Shown piece by piece: positions 1 to 8,209 of a stretch of DNA of 64,000 bases. Under the pieces are notes generated by a model. The model did not search any database. It had not been told where the DNA came from and saw nothing but the letters and a program-made list of their open reading frames with translations. The first letter of the stretch is position 1; each line of letters opens with the position of its first letter. The DNA comes from Candidatus Sodalis pierantonius str. SOPE (GTDB lineage Bacteria; Pseudomonadota; Gammaproteobacteria; Enterobacterales; Enterobacteriaceae), in the NCBI RefSeq assembly GCF_000517405.1, contig NZ_CP006568.1, forward strand, positions 4,449,141 through 4,513,140, in the 5' to 3' direction. A program made the position numbers and the translations under genes.

Positions 1-25
1 GCGCGGAAAGGCCCTCCCGGTTGAC

Positions 26-880
26 CTAATTCACGCACTTGCGGCCGTCTTGGACCAATGTTGTCACCACGCTGACGTGACCCTGCGCCGCCGCCGACAC
101 CAGTGCGTTATTGCCCTGACGGCACACCGCGCCGAGGGCGCAATCGGGACGGCGCAGAAATGCGGCGACCAGCGCGCTATCGCCTTGCAACGCCGCCTGT
201 ATCAGCATCGTGCGGCCCTGGTTATCCGCGGCGTTCGCCGTCGTCAGTTCAGGGCGAGCCAATAGCGCCTGCGCCAGCGGCAAATGGCCCAGCCGCATCA
301 CTTTCATCAGCGGCGTCTCACCGCTGCGGTCGGGGGCGTTCACATCCTGTTGTGGATGGGTCAATAGCGCAAGGATACTGTTGGTCAGCGGCGACAGACA
401 GTCTAAAAGTTCCAGCAGCAGCGTATCGCCGTTGGCGCCGCGCAGGCGGGCGCAGGTGTCGCCAACAGCTTGGCCAGCAGGTCGTCCTCACCATTGTACA
501 TCAAAAGCGTCATCAGGCGTCTGATGCCGACGTCCGGTTCATCACCCGGGTTAATATTCAATCCGCTGCGCTGGCAAAAGCGCAGTAGCGGCAGGCCATG
601 CTGGTCGATGAGCGCGGCGATGACGCTCATGCCGATAGCGCCGGCAGGCTTGGCGGGCGGGGGCTCGCAGATGGGGATGCGCTTGCGATACCGCAAGCAG
701 GCTGCCGAGATCGAGTTTGGCAAAAATGAGGCTCAAAAGTTCGGGCGGTAAGGTTAGCAGCGAGGAGGATAACTCAGGACAATTGGCGCAGCCCTGAAGC
801 CTGGCCGCCATCGGTGAAGGCGCCGGCGGCGTGGCGTCCCTTGCGTTAAACCCCCCGCTGACAACCGAAGCAATGTCCAT
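26..880 (-). pseudogene. F-box / ankyrin-repeat protein, frameshifted
   Basis: The reading starts at 880 and must change frame twice (near 650-700 and near 420-450) to reach the stop at 26. Residues about 40-75 contain an F-box-like stretch (LPPELLSLIFAKLDLGSLLAVS) typical of eukaryotic SCF ubiquitin-ligase adaptors. The last 140 residues hold three to four ankyrin-type repeats (GETPLMKVMRLGHLPLAQAL, GRTMLIQAALQGDSALVAAF, GNNALVSAAAQGHVSVVTTL). F-box plus ankyrin architecture is foreign to bacterial housekeeping and usual in secreted effectors that act inside host cells. That it was such an effector is inference; no secretion signal or secretion gene is visible nearby. The two frameshifts make an active product unlikely. 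Confidence 0.7.
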
Positions 881-1079
881 AAACTATCCCGGCGCTCGGC
901 CGCGCAGGGGTCAGAGGACCATCAATGCCGGAAGGGCTATCATTATTCCCGTGCGCCTGCCGCCGCGCTAAACGAAAAGTAGAATGGCGATAGGATCATC
1001 TTAGCAGACATACAAGGGAAGCGGGGTCGCAAGGCACCGGCGTGAGCCGGCTTAGTCGCCCTTGGGTGGGGTTGCGCGC

Positions 1080-1379
1080 TCATGCATGGTGGCTGTGCAA
1101 CATGCGCGAACGGGGAGACTCCTCATCGGTATTGCTATCGCGGCGGAAGTAGTCATAGGGTAACAACACCGTGTCCAACACCGCCGAGAAGGGTAAGTCT
1201 ATGGCCGCCAGTGGGCGGATGCACCAGTTACTGTCTTTGTCGCGTAAAACCTGCATACTGGCGCGGGTGCCGGGATAATAGCCCTGATAGGGGCCGGTAT
1301 GCGTCATGACGCTGGAGCAGCCGCTAGTGCCCAGCACGGTGCATCCTGCTGTTACGACAAACAAGACCTTTCTTAACAT
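1080..1379 (-). CDS. yidQ: YidQ/YceK-family (DUF1375) small lipoprotein
   Basis: A 99-residue protein starting at the ATG at 1379 (MLRKVLFVV). A hydrophobic signal segment ends in a lipobox-like LGTSGCSS, so the mature protein is probably lipid-anchored at Cys. The downstream motif (PYQGYYPGTRAS, then SNWCIRPLAAIDLPFSAVLDTVLLPYD) is the core of the YceK/YidQ family, whose function is not known. An upstream in-frame extension to 1457 is possible but would bury the signal peptide, so I prefer 1379. It lies divergent from ibpA, as yidQ does in E. coli, which supports the symbol. It appears intact. Confidence 0.75.
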   Translation of the reverse strand: MLRKVLFVVTAGCTVLGTSGCSSVMTHTGPYQGYYPGTRASMQVLRDKDSNWCIRPLAAIDLPFSAVLDTVLLPYDYFRRDSNTDEESPRSRMLHSHHA

Positions 1380-1552
1380 AACCTGTTCCGCATCCGTTGG
1401 GTTTACACTCGCAAAGCAACCTGCTCTCAGGATCGAATGAAATTGTGCTTGAACCACCCTGATGACACAAACTGTAACAAGTTAGTGTAATGGAGATTGA
1501 ATAAACCCAACGTAAATTTTACGGAAATTCCGATATTTTTTTCTTATTGCCT

Positions 1553-1580
1553 CTTGAAAAACCCGGCGGCGATCCCATTT
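1553..1580 (+). promoter_or_regulatory. Sigma-32 (RpoH) heat-shock promoter of ibpAB
   Basis: CTTGAAA at 1553-1559 and TCCCATTT at 1573-1580, with 14 bases between CTTGAAA and CCCATT, match the heat-shock consensus CTTGAAA-N(11-16)-CCCCATNT. It points at ibpA and predicts a transcript start near 1586, giving a leader of about 100 bases. Confidence 0.85.
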
Positions 1581-1585
1581 TATTT

Positions 1586-1684
1586 ACGTGACCAGAAAAG
1601 GATACGCCGTATGGGTATTCTGGTTGCTGACCTGTCCAATGGGAAGATTATTGCACCCTCGCTAAATTTTGGAGGCTTTAAGCT
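1586..1684 (+). promoter_or_regulatory. ibpA 5' leader, probable ROSE-type RNA thermometer
   Basis: The leader is about the length of known ibpA thermometers. The Shine-Dalgarno GGAGG (1671-1675) can be masked by CCTC at 1657-1660, which pairs with GAGG at 1672-1675 around an A/T-rich loop. UYGCU-type pentamers, characteristic of ROSE elements, occur at 1624 (TTGCT) and 1659 (TCGCT). Known biology: ibpA leaders in enterobacteria melt on heat shock. The assignment here rests on position and these motifs, not on a folding calculation. Confidence 0.55.
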
Positions 1685-2098
1685 ATGCGTAATTTCGATT
1701 TTTCACCGCTGTATCGTTCCGCCATCGGTTTCGATCGCCTGGTTAATCTGCTGGAAGCAGGCCAGGGTCAGGGCAACGGCGGTTATCCCCCTTATAATGT
1801 TGAATTGGTCAGCGAAAATCAGTACCGTATCGCCATTGCGGTCGCCGGCTTTGCCGAAAGCGAACTGGAGATTACCGCCCATGACAACCTCCTAAGGGTA
1901 AAAGGCGCTCACGCCAGCGATCAAAACGGACGCCATTATTTATACCAAGGCATTGCCGAGCGCAATTTTGAGCGTAAATTCCAATTAGCTGAACATATAC
2001 AAATAAAAGGCGCTCAGTTGGCGAACGGCCTGCTGTTTATAGATTTGGAACGCGTGGTACCGGAAACCTTAAAGCCACGCCGTATTGAAATAAAATAA
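1685..2098 (+). CDS. ibpA: Small heat-shock protein IbpA
   Basis: A 137-residue alpha-crystallin-family holdase that coats aggregating proteins and hands them to DnaK/ClpB. The start MRNFDFSPLYRSAIGFDRL is diagnostic of IbpA. The alpha-crystallin domain spans about residues 35-125, and the C-terminal tail ends ETLKPRRIEIK, where the usual I-x-I oligomer-packing motif is replaced by a close variant. GGAGG lies 10 bases upstream of the ATG. Length equals that of E. coli IbpA. It is followed by ibpB after a 107-base spacer, and both are probably driven by the sigma-32 promoter at 1553. It appears intact. Confidence 0.95.
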   Translation: MRNFDFSPLYRSAIGFDRLVNLLEAGQGQGNGGYPPYNVELVSENQYRIAIAVAGFAESELEITAHDNLLRVKGAHASDQNGRHYLYQGIAERNFERKFQLAEHIQIKGAQLANGLLFIDLERVVPETLKPRRIEIK

Positions 2099-2147
2099 CG
2101 CCCGACGGCCACAATCTCATACGCCCGCCCGTGTAGGGGGGGGGCTA

Positions 2148-2172
2148 ACTCAACCCGATTGGCGGGTTGAGT
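2148..2172 (+). promoter_or_regulatory. Perfect 10-bp hairpin in the ibpA-ibpB spacer
   Basis: ACTCAACCCG (2148-2157) pairs perfectly with CGGGTTGAGT (2163-2172) across a 5-base loop. No T-run follows, so it is not a standard terminator. It sits 33 bases before the ibpB start and may stabilise the processed ibpA or ibpB message or form part of an ibpB thermosensor. Confidence 0.55.
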
Positions 2173-2205
2173 GAATTATCTCGCTTCATAGAAGGAGTTA
2201 ATAAC

Positions 2206-2661
2206 ATGCGTAACTATGATCTTTCTCCATTATTCCGTCAGTGGATCGGCTTTGATAAATTGGCCAGCAATATACAAGACGATTTTCAGGGGGTGAGTTA
2301 TCCCCCGTACAATATTGAAAAAGGCGATGATAACCATTATCGTATTACCCTGGCGCTAGCCGGTTTTACCCAGCAGGAATTGTCGATTGAGCTGGAAGGC
2401 CCGCGCCTGACCATTAAAGGTAAACCCGCGCTGGCGGACAAAGAGGTGCATTATTTGCATCAGGGGCTGGTCTGCAAAGAATTCTCCCTCAGCTTCACGC
2501 TGGCGGAGCATATGACGGTAACCCAAGCTGATTTTACCCACGGTCTGCTTAATATCGATTTGGAGCGGCATATTCCCGAATCTTTGCAGCTGCGGCGTGT
2601 GGCCATTGGGACCTCGGCGCAGCGCCCGGCGCTACAAGATCGTACGCTGGATGCTGAATAA
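2206..2661 (+). CDS. ibpB: Small heat-shock protein IbpB
   Basis: The ATG at 2206 follows a GAAGGAG Shine-Dalgarno. The 151-residue product opens MRNYDLSPLFRQWIGFDKLA, the IbpB signature, followed by an alpha-crystallin domain (about residues 35-130). IbpB acts downstream of IbpA, loosening aggregates for DnaK/ClpB. An upstream TTG at 2167 is in frame but has no ribosome site and would add 13 unmatched residues. It is slightly longer than E. coli IbpB (142) because of its C-terminal tail. It is cotranscribed with ibpA and ended by the hairpin at 2739. Confidence 0.94.
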   Translation: MRNYDLSPLFRQWIGFDKLASNIQDDFQGVSYPPYNIEKGDDNHYRITLALAGFTQQELSIELEGPRLTIKGKPALADKEVHYLHQGLVCKEFSLSFTLAEHMTVTQADFTHGLLNIDLERHIPESLQLRRVAIGTSAQRPALQDRTLDAE

Positions 2662-2738
2662 GCCCGAACGGACCGCGTCGTTACGCTAGCGGCGCTCCGT
2701 TGCGCAATCCCTACCGCGATTGCCATTGCGGCGCAATA

Positions 2739-2767
2739 AGCCCGTCAGGCGAATGACGGGCTTTTTT
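2739..2767 (+). terminator. Rho-independent terminator of ibpAB
   Basis: AGCCCGTCA (2739-2747) and TGACGGGCT (2754-2762) form a perfect 9-bp stem with a 6-base loop, followed by a T-run (2763-2767). It closes ibpAB and lies just before the 3' end of convergent avtA. Confidence 0.9.
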
Positions 2768-2778
2768 AATGGCGCTTT

Positions 2779-4018
2779 TTACCCCACCGTCTCGCGATGG
2801 GCGCGCGCCACCTCTTCCGCCAGAATGGCAATGCCGTGCTCGATTTTTTCCGCTTCCGGCACATAATTCATACGCAGGCACTGATGGCTGTGATGCCACT
2901 CTTGATCAAGCCCGGGGAAAAAGTAGTGGCCAGGCACCATCAGCACGCCGCGCTGCTTTAGGCGCTGGTAGAGCGCGTCGGTGGAGATAGGCAGATCGGG
3001 AAACCACAGCCAAAGAAATATCGCGCCTTCCGGCTTATGGATCAGGCAGCGCGCCAGCGGCGTATACAGGCGATGGCCTCATCAACGCGGCGGCGATAAA
3101 ACGGCCGGTTAACCTCTTCGCACAGGCGCAGCAGATCGCCCCGCCGAATCATGCTATTGAGCATTGCCGGCCCGATGCCGCCCGGCGCCAGGCTGATAAT
3201 GCCGTTGATATTTCCCAATGCCTTGATAACGGCTTCACCGGCGATGATGATACCGCCGCGCACGCCCGGTAGTCCCAGCTTGGACAGGCTCATGCACAGG
3301 ATAATATTGGGATTCCACAGCGGTCGGGCGTCGGTGAAAATCAGTCCCGGGAACGGCAGTCCGTATGCGTTATCAATCAGCAACGGTACCTGATGCTGCC
3401 GCGCCAGCGCGTCCAGCTTTAGCAGTTCCTCGTCGGTAATGACGTTGCCGGTCGGATTGGTCGGCCGCGAGACGCAGATAAGGCCAATATCTTCCTTCGC
3501 CCACCTTCAGATGCTCGAAATCCACATGGTATTTAAACTGGCCTTCAGGGAGCAGGGAGAGGGTCGGTTTTGTCGCAACGAACATGTTTTCCTCAAGCCC
3601 CGCATCGCTATAACCGAGATACTCCGGCGCCAGTGGAAACAGGACCCGGCGCAGCGTGCCGTCTTCACTGAGGCCGGCGAAGAGATTGAACAAATAGAAA
3701 AAGGCGCTCTGGCTGCCGTTGGTTAGCGCGATATTGGCCGCCGTAATGGGCCAGTCGAATTCCTTGCGCAGCAGGGCGGCCAGTGAGGTCAGGAGAGTAT
3801 CCTTGCCCTGCGGACCGTCATAATTGCACAGCGCCTCGCTCATTGAACCGTCGTCGAGCATCTCGCGCCAGAAGGCGTGGAAGTAGTGCTCCATCGCGGG
3901 GATCGCCGCCGCCGAGCATGATGGCGCCGGGGGTGCGCAGACCCTCGTTCATGTCGTCCATGAGTTGGGCGATACTGGAATGTTGGGTAAATTTATTGCC
4001 GAATCGGGAAAAAGTCAT
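2779..4018 (-). pseudogene. avtA: Valine-pyruvate aminotransferase AvtA, frameshifted
   Basis: Three reading frames in turn give a nearly full-length AvtA: MTFSRFGNKFTQHSSIAQLM from 4018; the block with CNYDGPQGKD, ALTNGSQSAFFYLFNLFAG and LPEGQFKYHVDFEHLKVGE; then DNAYGLPFPGLIFTDARPLW and MSLSKLGLPG (the PLP-lysine motif SLSK); and a tail with FFPGLDQEW and CMRMNYVPE to the TAA at 2779. Frame changes lie near 3900, 3500 and 3045. The intact enzyme makes valine from 2-ketoisovalerate using alanine as amino donor, a backup to IlvE. Total span (about 413 codons) matches the family, so decay is by small indels only. Confidence 0.92.
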
Positions 4019-4175
4019 AGCGTTTAACTGCGGATCCTAGCGGGCCAAACTGACACCTTACCTGCTAGTGTGCCACAGGCAACCCCCTTTTTTCCTAACG
4101 GCAGCACGCTACCGCGCAAGCAGGAGCATAAAGAGACGGCGCGCGTCCGCTGGTCGGGAGGCGCGCCGTGAGCGC

Positions 4176-5177
4176 TCAGATAAGTTCCCGCGCCCGTAAT
4201 TCGGTTTTTAGATAGGCGTAATAAATCGGCGCCGCCACCAACCCTTCCAGACCAAACGCCGCCTCGAAGATAAGCATGGCCAGCAGCAGCTCCCAGGATT
4301 TGGCATTAATACGGCTACCGACGATCTCGGCATTGAGAAAATATTCCAGCTTGTGAATCAAAATGAGGTACAGCACCATCACGCCGCCCACGCTTAAGGA
4401 GATGGAGAGCGCCGAGATGATGATCATGAAATTGGAAATAAGATTACCAATAATCGGCAGCAGGCCGAAAATAAAGGTTGCCACAATCAGCGTCTTACCC
4501 AGCGGCAGATGTACGCCGAACAGCGGGAACAGGACCAGAATCATCATGGACGTCAGCAGGGTGTTGACTAGCGATACTTTGATTTGGGCGAAGACGATAT
4601 TGCGAAACGCCTGAGAAAGATAATGCAGGCGTTCCAGCAGCTGCTGCGTGAAGTAGGTATTACGACCGGACGGTTTATTGAGCGAAATCACCGCGCCGAT
4701 TATGAGGCCGATGAAAATAGTAATCAGTCCGTACAAGAAAGAGCGGCCCATATTGCGGATAATGATCAAATTGGATTCGACCAGGGCGAAGAGCTGATCT
4801 TTCAGTTCTTCCGCGCTTTCGGGCAGAAATGAGGGGAGATAATCGGGTATGCGGCTTTTCACATCGGAAAAGATGCGGTTGGTTTCGGCGGTAATGTCGA
4901 TACCGCGCTGAATGTCCGAGGTCAAAAAGCTTACCAGGCTCACGATCCCCAGCGTCATGGTAATGACCACAAATGCGGCAATCAGCGTCACCACTACCCA
5001 GCGGGCGCGGCCGCTGCCGACCAGGCGTTCAAACCACGGCGTCAGAGATATGATCACCTCATACGCCAGAAAGCCGGCGATAAAGCAGGGAAACAAATGT
5101 AGCGGGATGATCAGGGTGATAAAAAGAAACATCAACAGGTAAGAGGTCGCTTTCAGCCGTGTCTCACTTACGCTCAT
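4176..5177 (-). CDS. AI-2E-family (PF01594) transporter
   Basis: A 333-residue polytopic inner-membrane protein with about seven to eight hydrophobic segments: two at the N-terminus (residues 10-40), one at 60-85, then a soluble loop (90-140), and a membrane bundle from 145 to 325. The long loop followed by a C-terminal bundle containing LPLGKTLIVATFIFGLLPIIGN is the usual AI-2E/UPF0118 arrangement. Members include TqsA (autoinducer-2 export) and YdiK/PerM of unknown substrate; I cannot say which applies here. The ATG at 5177 has an AGGAAAG ribosome site upstream. The frame is intact, unlike both neighbours. Confidence 0.8.
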   Translation of the reverse strand: MSVSETRLKATSYLLMFLFITLIIPLHLFPCFIAGFLAYEVIISLTPWFERLVGSGRARWVVVTLIAAFVVITMTLGIVSLVSFLTSDIQRGIDITAETNRIFSDVKSRIPDYLPSFLPESAEELKDQLFALVESNLIIIRNMGRSFLYGLITIFIGLIIGAVISLNKPSGRNTYFTQQLLERLHYLSQAFRNIVFAQIKVSLVNTLLTSMMILVLFPLFGVHLPLGKTLIVATFIFGLLPIIGNLISNFMIIISALSISLSVGGVMVLYLILIHKLEYFLNAEIVGSRINAKSWELLLAMLIFEAAFGLEGLVAAPIYYAYLKTELRARELI

Positions 5178-5439
5178 TCTTCTTTCCTTTCATTACTGGC
5201 CGGTTCCTTTGTTGCGCGTTTAGCAAATAGCATAGACGGTAATCATAGCACCGATAGCTTAAACCGCAGCGTCATCGGTTTATGCCGGGCGGTTGAAAAA
5301 ATGCCGCGGTCGTCGCGGGCGGCCACCGGCCCGGCGGTTTAATCTGCCCTCGTTGCCCTGCCTGGCGGTGGCCGGCGGACGCGATGGACTTCAAACTTGC
5401 CCGCGGGGTAATGCCTGGCGACGACCGGCGCCGGCGATC

Positions 5440-6420
5440 CTAACGGCCGGGGATAATTTCCGGATTAACGCAATTTTTTTCCACCCGGCCGGTAAGGGCG
5501 GTGATGAGATTATTCACCGCGTCGGCGGCCATATTGTGGCGGGTCTCATGAGTGGCGGAACCAATGTGCGGCAGCGCCACGCGACATTGGGCAGGCGCAG
5601 CAGCGGTGAGGTGGCCGGCAGCGGCTCTTGCTCGAACACATCGAGTCCGGCGGCGAGAAGACTGCGGTTTTCCAGTGCCGCAATCAGCGCCGCTTCATCC
5701 ACCACCGGACCGCGGCCCGCATTGATAAGGATGGCGCCGGGCTTCATTTTCGCCAGTTTGCCGGCGTCGATTAAATGGTGCGTCTGTGCCGTCAACGGTA
5801 GGATCAGGCAGACGAAATCCGATTGCGCCAGCAAGGTATCTAGATCGCAGTAGCGGGCGTCGTAGCGCTTTTCCGCCTCGGGGTGCTGATGGCGCGCATA
5901 GTAAAGCACATTCATATCGAAACCGGCGCGCGCGCTGCGCCAGCGCCATGCCGATACGGCCCATGCCCACTACGCCGAGGGTCTTATGATGGACATTGAC
6001 GCCGTACCAGTTTTCGTCAATGCTGCGCTGCCATTCGCCGGCTTTGACCCGCTCGGCCGATTCGACCACCCGCCGCGCGGTGGCGAGCACCAGCGCCATC
6101 AGCGTATCCGCCACGGTATCGGTCAGAACGGTCGGGGTATGCATCAGGAGCACACCGCGCGCGCTGAGCGCCTGCACATCGAAATTGTCGTAACCCACGG
6201 AAATCGTCGAGGCGGCTTTTAGCGCCGGCATACGGTCAAGCAGCGCGCTATCCACCTTACCGTCGGCGCCGATGAGGCCCACCGCGTTCGCCAGGGTTTG
6301 CGCGTGTTGCTGCATATTGTCGTCGGTGAGCCCGTCGAACGCCGTGACGCTGAAATGCTCATCGAGACGTTGGCGTAAATCTTCCGGGATGGGTTTATAC
6401 AAAATCACAGCAGGCTTCAT
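5440..6420 (-). pseudogene. ghrB: Glyoxylate/hydroxypyruvate reductase B GhrB, frameshifted
   Basis: The N-terminal half (MKPAVILYKPIPEDLRQRL from 6420, through GVVGMGRIGMALAQRARR, the NAD(P)-binding GxGxxG loop) is followed by a frame change in a GC repeat near 5930. The second block contains NAGRGPVVDEAALIAAL and the VFEQEPLP motif. A second frame change near 5578 leads to SATHETRHNMAADAVNNL and the characteristic end EKNCVNPE, with the stop at 5440. Total length matches the family (about 324 residues). The intact enzyme reduces glyoxylate and hydroxypyruvate with NADPH. Two indels make it inactive. Confidence 0.92.
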
Positions 6421-6582
6421 CGAAATCTCTATTTATCAGTGATTGCCTGGTTCATTATTAATCAGCATACCACTTTTCACCGCGGGGAACAGACGCGCCG
6501 CGGAGGAGGTCAAGACGAAGCGGGTAGCGCAGGACGCCTTGCGCAGTAGCGCTAGGGGACGATAGCGGAGTCGGTTGCGGGT

Positions 6583-7049
6583 TCATGAGGGAGGAGGCGT
6601 GCTGCTATGCATTATGCCGCCGGCGCGCCAGTGCAGGGTGAGGATGAGATGGCCGGTTTCAGCATTGAGCCGCTGCGCAATCGGGATGAATCCGCGGCGA
6701 TGATAAAATCGGCAGGCGGGGCGGTTGAGCCAGTAAACTTCCAGCGTCAGCGCGGGATAAGCCTGCTGCGCCAGCGCCATCAGCGCTCGCCCCACCCCGG
6801 CGTGCTGTTGGGCGGGCACCACGAACAGCACCCCACCACCTTGTCGCGCAATACGCTGATAAAGCCGGCGAGGACGGATTCCCGCTCCGCCACCCAGGTA
6901 CGGGCGGCGGGCAGATAGTCGTCGCGTACCGACGACAGACTCTCCTGCCAATAGGAGGGCGGAATGAAAGGATGCGCGCGGGTGGTGCTTTCCAGCCACA
7001 GCGTCAGCACCGCCGGCAGATCCTGCTGGCGCATAGGCCGGATCACCAT
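6583..7049 (-). pseudogene. yiaC: GNAT acetyltransferase YiaC, frameshifted
   Basis: MVIRPMRQQDLPAVLTLWLESTT from 7049 matches the N-terminus of YiaC, a GNAT-fold lysine acetyltransferase in E. coli. The frame is lost near 6825-6835, just before the acetyl-CoA loop. The next frame carries the loop QQHAGVGRALM (R/Q-x-x-G-x-G/A pattern), then LTLEVYWLNRPACRFYHRRGF and a short tail. Together they give one full domain. Position between ghrB and the glycyl-tRNA synthetase genes is consistent with the enterobacterial yiaC-ghrB-glyQS neighbourhood. Confidence 0.82.
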
Positions 7050-7285
7050 GAGATATCGGCTGGCGCGGCATATTGCCGGCGGAAGTTGATACGGGCAATG
7101 TTCCGGTGCGAATAAGGTTGCATAGACCCCCCTGCCGTTCGGCGAATAAGCGCGACGCTGGCCCTTATGGTTAAATCTGCGGCGCGTATTCGCAGTTGTT
7201 GCCGGATCCGGGCTGTATATCTGAACGCCAGAGGGTATACTGGCGCCTTCTCATTACATCCACTTGCAACGCGTGCGAATTCAAC

Positions 7286-8200
7286 ATGCAAAAGTTTGAT
7301 CCCAAGACCTTTCAGGGCCTGATCCTGACGCTCCAGGATTACTGGGCGCGTCAGGGCTGCACCATCGTCCAGCCGCTGGATATGGAAGTCGGCGCGGGGA
7401 CTTCCCATCCCATGACCTGCCTGTGGGCGCTTGGCCCGGAGCCCATCGCCACCGCCTATGTACAGTCTTCGCGTCGTCCTACCGATGGCCGCTACGGTGA
7501 AAACCCCAACCGGCTGCAGCATTATTACCAGTTTCAGGTCATCATCAAACCTTCGCCGGAGAATATTCAGGAATTATATCTCGGTTCGCTGAGAGAAGTT
7601 GGCCTGGATCCCACCATTCACGATATCCGTTTTGTGGAGGACAACTGGGAAAACCCGACATTGGGGGCCTGGGGACTGGGCTGGGAAGTCTGGCTGAACG
7701 GCATGGAGGTGACGCAGTTTACCTATTTTCAGCAGGTGGGTGGGCTGGAATGCCGGCCGGTCACGGGGGAAATTACCTACGGGCTTGAGCGTTTGGCGAT
7801 GTATTTGCAGGGCGTCGACAGCGTCTATGATCTGGTCTGGGGCGACGGCCCGCTGGGCCGTACCACCTATGGCGACGTATTCCACCAAAACGAAGTCGAG
7901 CAATCGACCTACAATTTTGAATATGCCGACGTGGATTTTCTGTTCACCTGCTTTGAACAGTACGAAAAAGAGGCGCAAACCCTGCTGGCCCTGGAAAAAC
8001 CCCTGCCGCTGCCGGCCTATGAACGCATCCTCAAGGCGGCGCACAGCTTCAATTTGCTGGACGCCCGTAAGGCGATTTCGGTCACGGAACGCCAGCGCTA
8101 TATTCTACGGATCCGCACCTTGACCAAAGCCGTGGCGGAAGCCTACTACGCTTCACGCGAAGCGCTGGGTTTCCCGATGTGCAAAAAGAATGAGAAATAA
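7286..8200 (+). CDS. glyQ: Glycine-tRNA ligase alpha subunit GlyQ
   Basis: The 304-residue catalytic subunit of the alpha2beta2 bacterial glycyl-tRNA synthetase, starting at the ATG at 7286 (MQKFDPKTFQGLILTLQDYW). Class II features are present: RRPTDGRYGENPNRLQHYYQ (motif 2 region), EDNWENPTLGAWGLGWEVWL and GLERLAMYLQG (motif 3). The last residues GFPMCKKNEK match the family end. glyS follows after 9 bases, so the two are one operon. Oddities compared with E. coli GlyQ as I recall it: residue 47 is Trp where Arg is usual (TCLWALGPEP) and residue 61 is Ser where Pro is usual. The frame is intact and the gene must be essential. Confidence 0.97.
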   Translation: MQKFDPKTFQGLILTLQDYWARQGCTIVQPLDMEVGAGTSHPMTCLWALGPEPIATAYVQSSRRPTDGRYGENPNRLQHYYQFQVIIKPSPENIQELYLGSLREVGLDPTIHDIRFVEDNWENPTLGAWGLGWEVWLNGMEVTQFTYFQQVGGLECRPVTGEITYGLERLAMYLQGVDSVYDLVWGDGPLGRTTYGDVFHQNEVEQSTYNFEYADVDFLFTCFEQYEKEAQTLLALEKPLPLPAYERILKAAHSFNLLDARKAISVTERQRYILRIRTLTKAVAEAYYASREALGFPMCKKNEK

Positions 8201-8209
8201 GAGGCAGCC

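Noticed and set aside
4130..4175. Inverted repeat GGCGCGC...GCGCGCC as terminator of the AI-2E gene or avtA
   Set aside because: No T-run on either side and it lies 5' of avtA; it may be chance in G+C-rich sequence.
5293..5853. Plus-strand 186-codon frame opposite ghrB
   Set aside because: Low-complexity, Arg/Pro/Gly-rich translation of the complement of a real, though frameshifted, gene.
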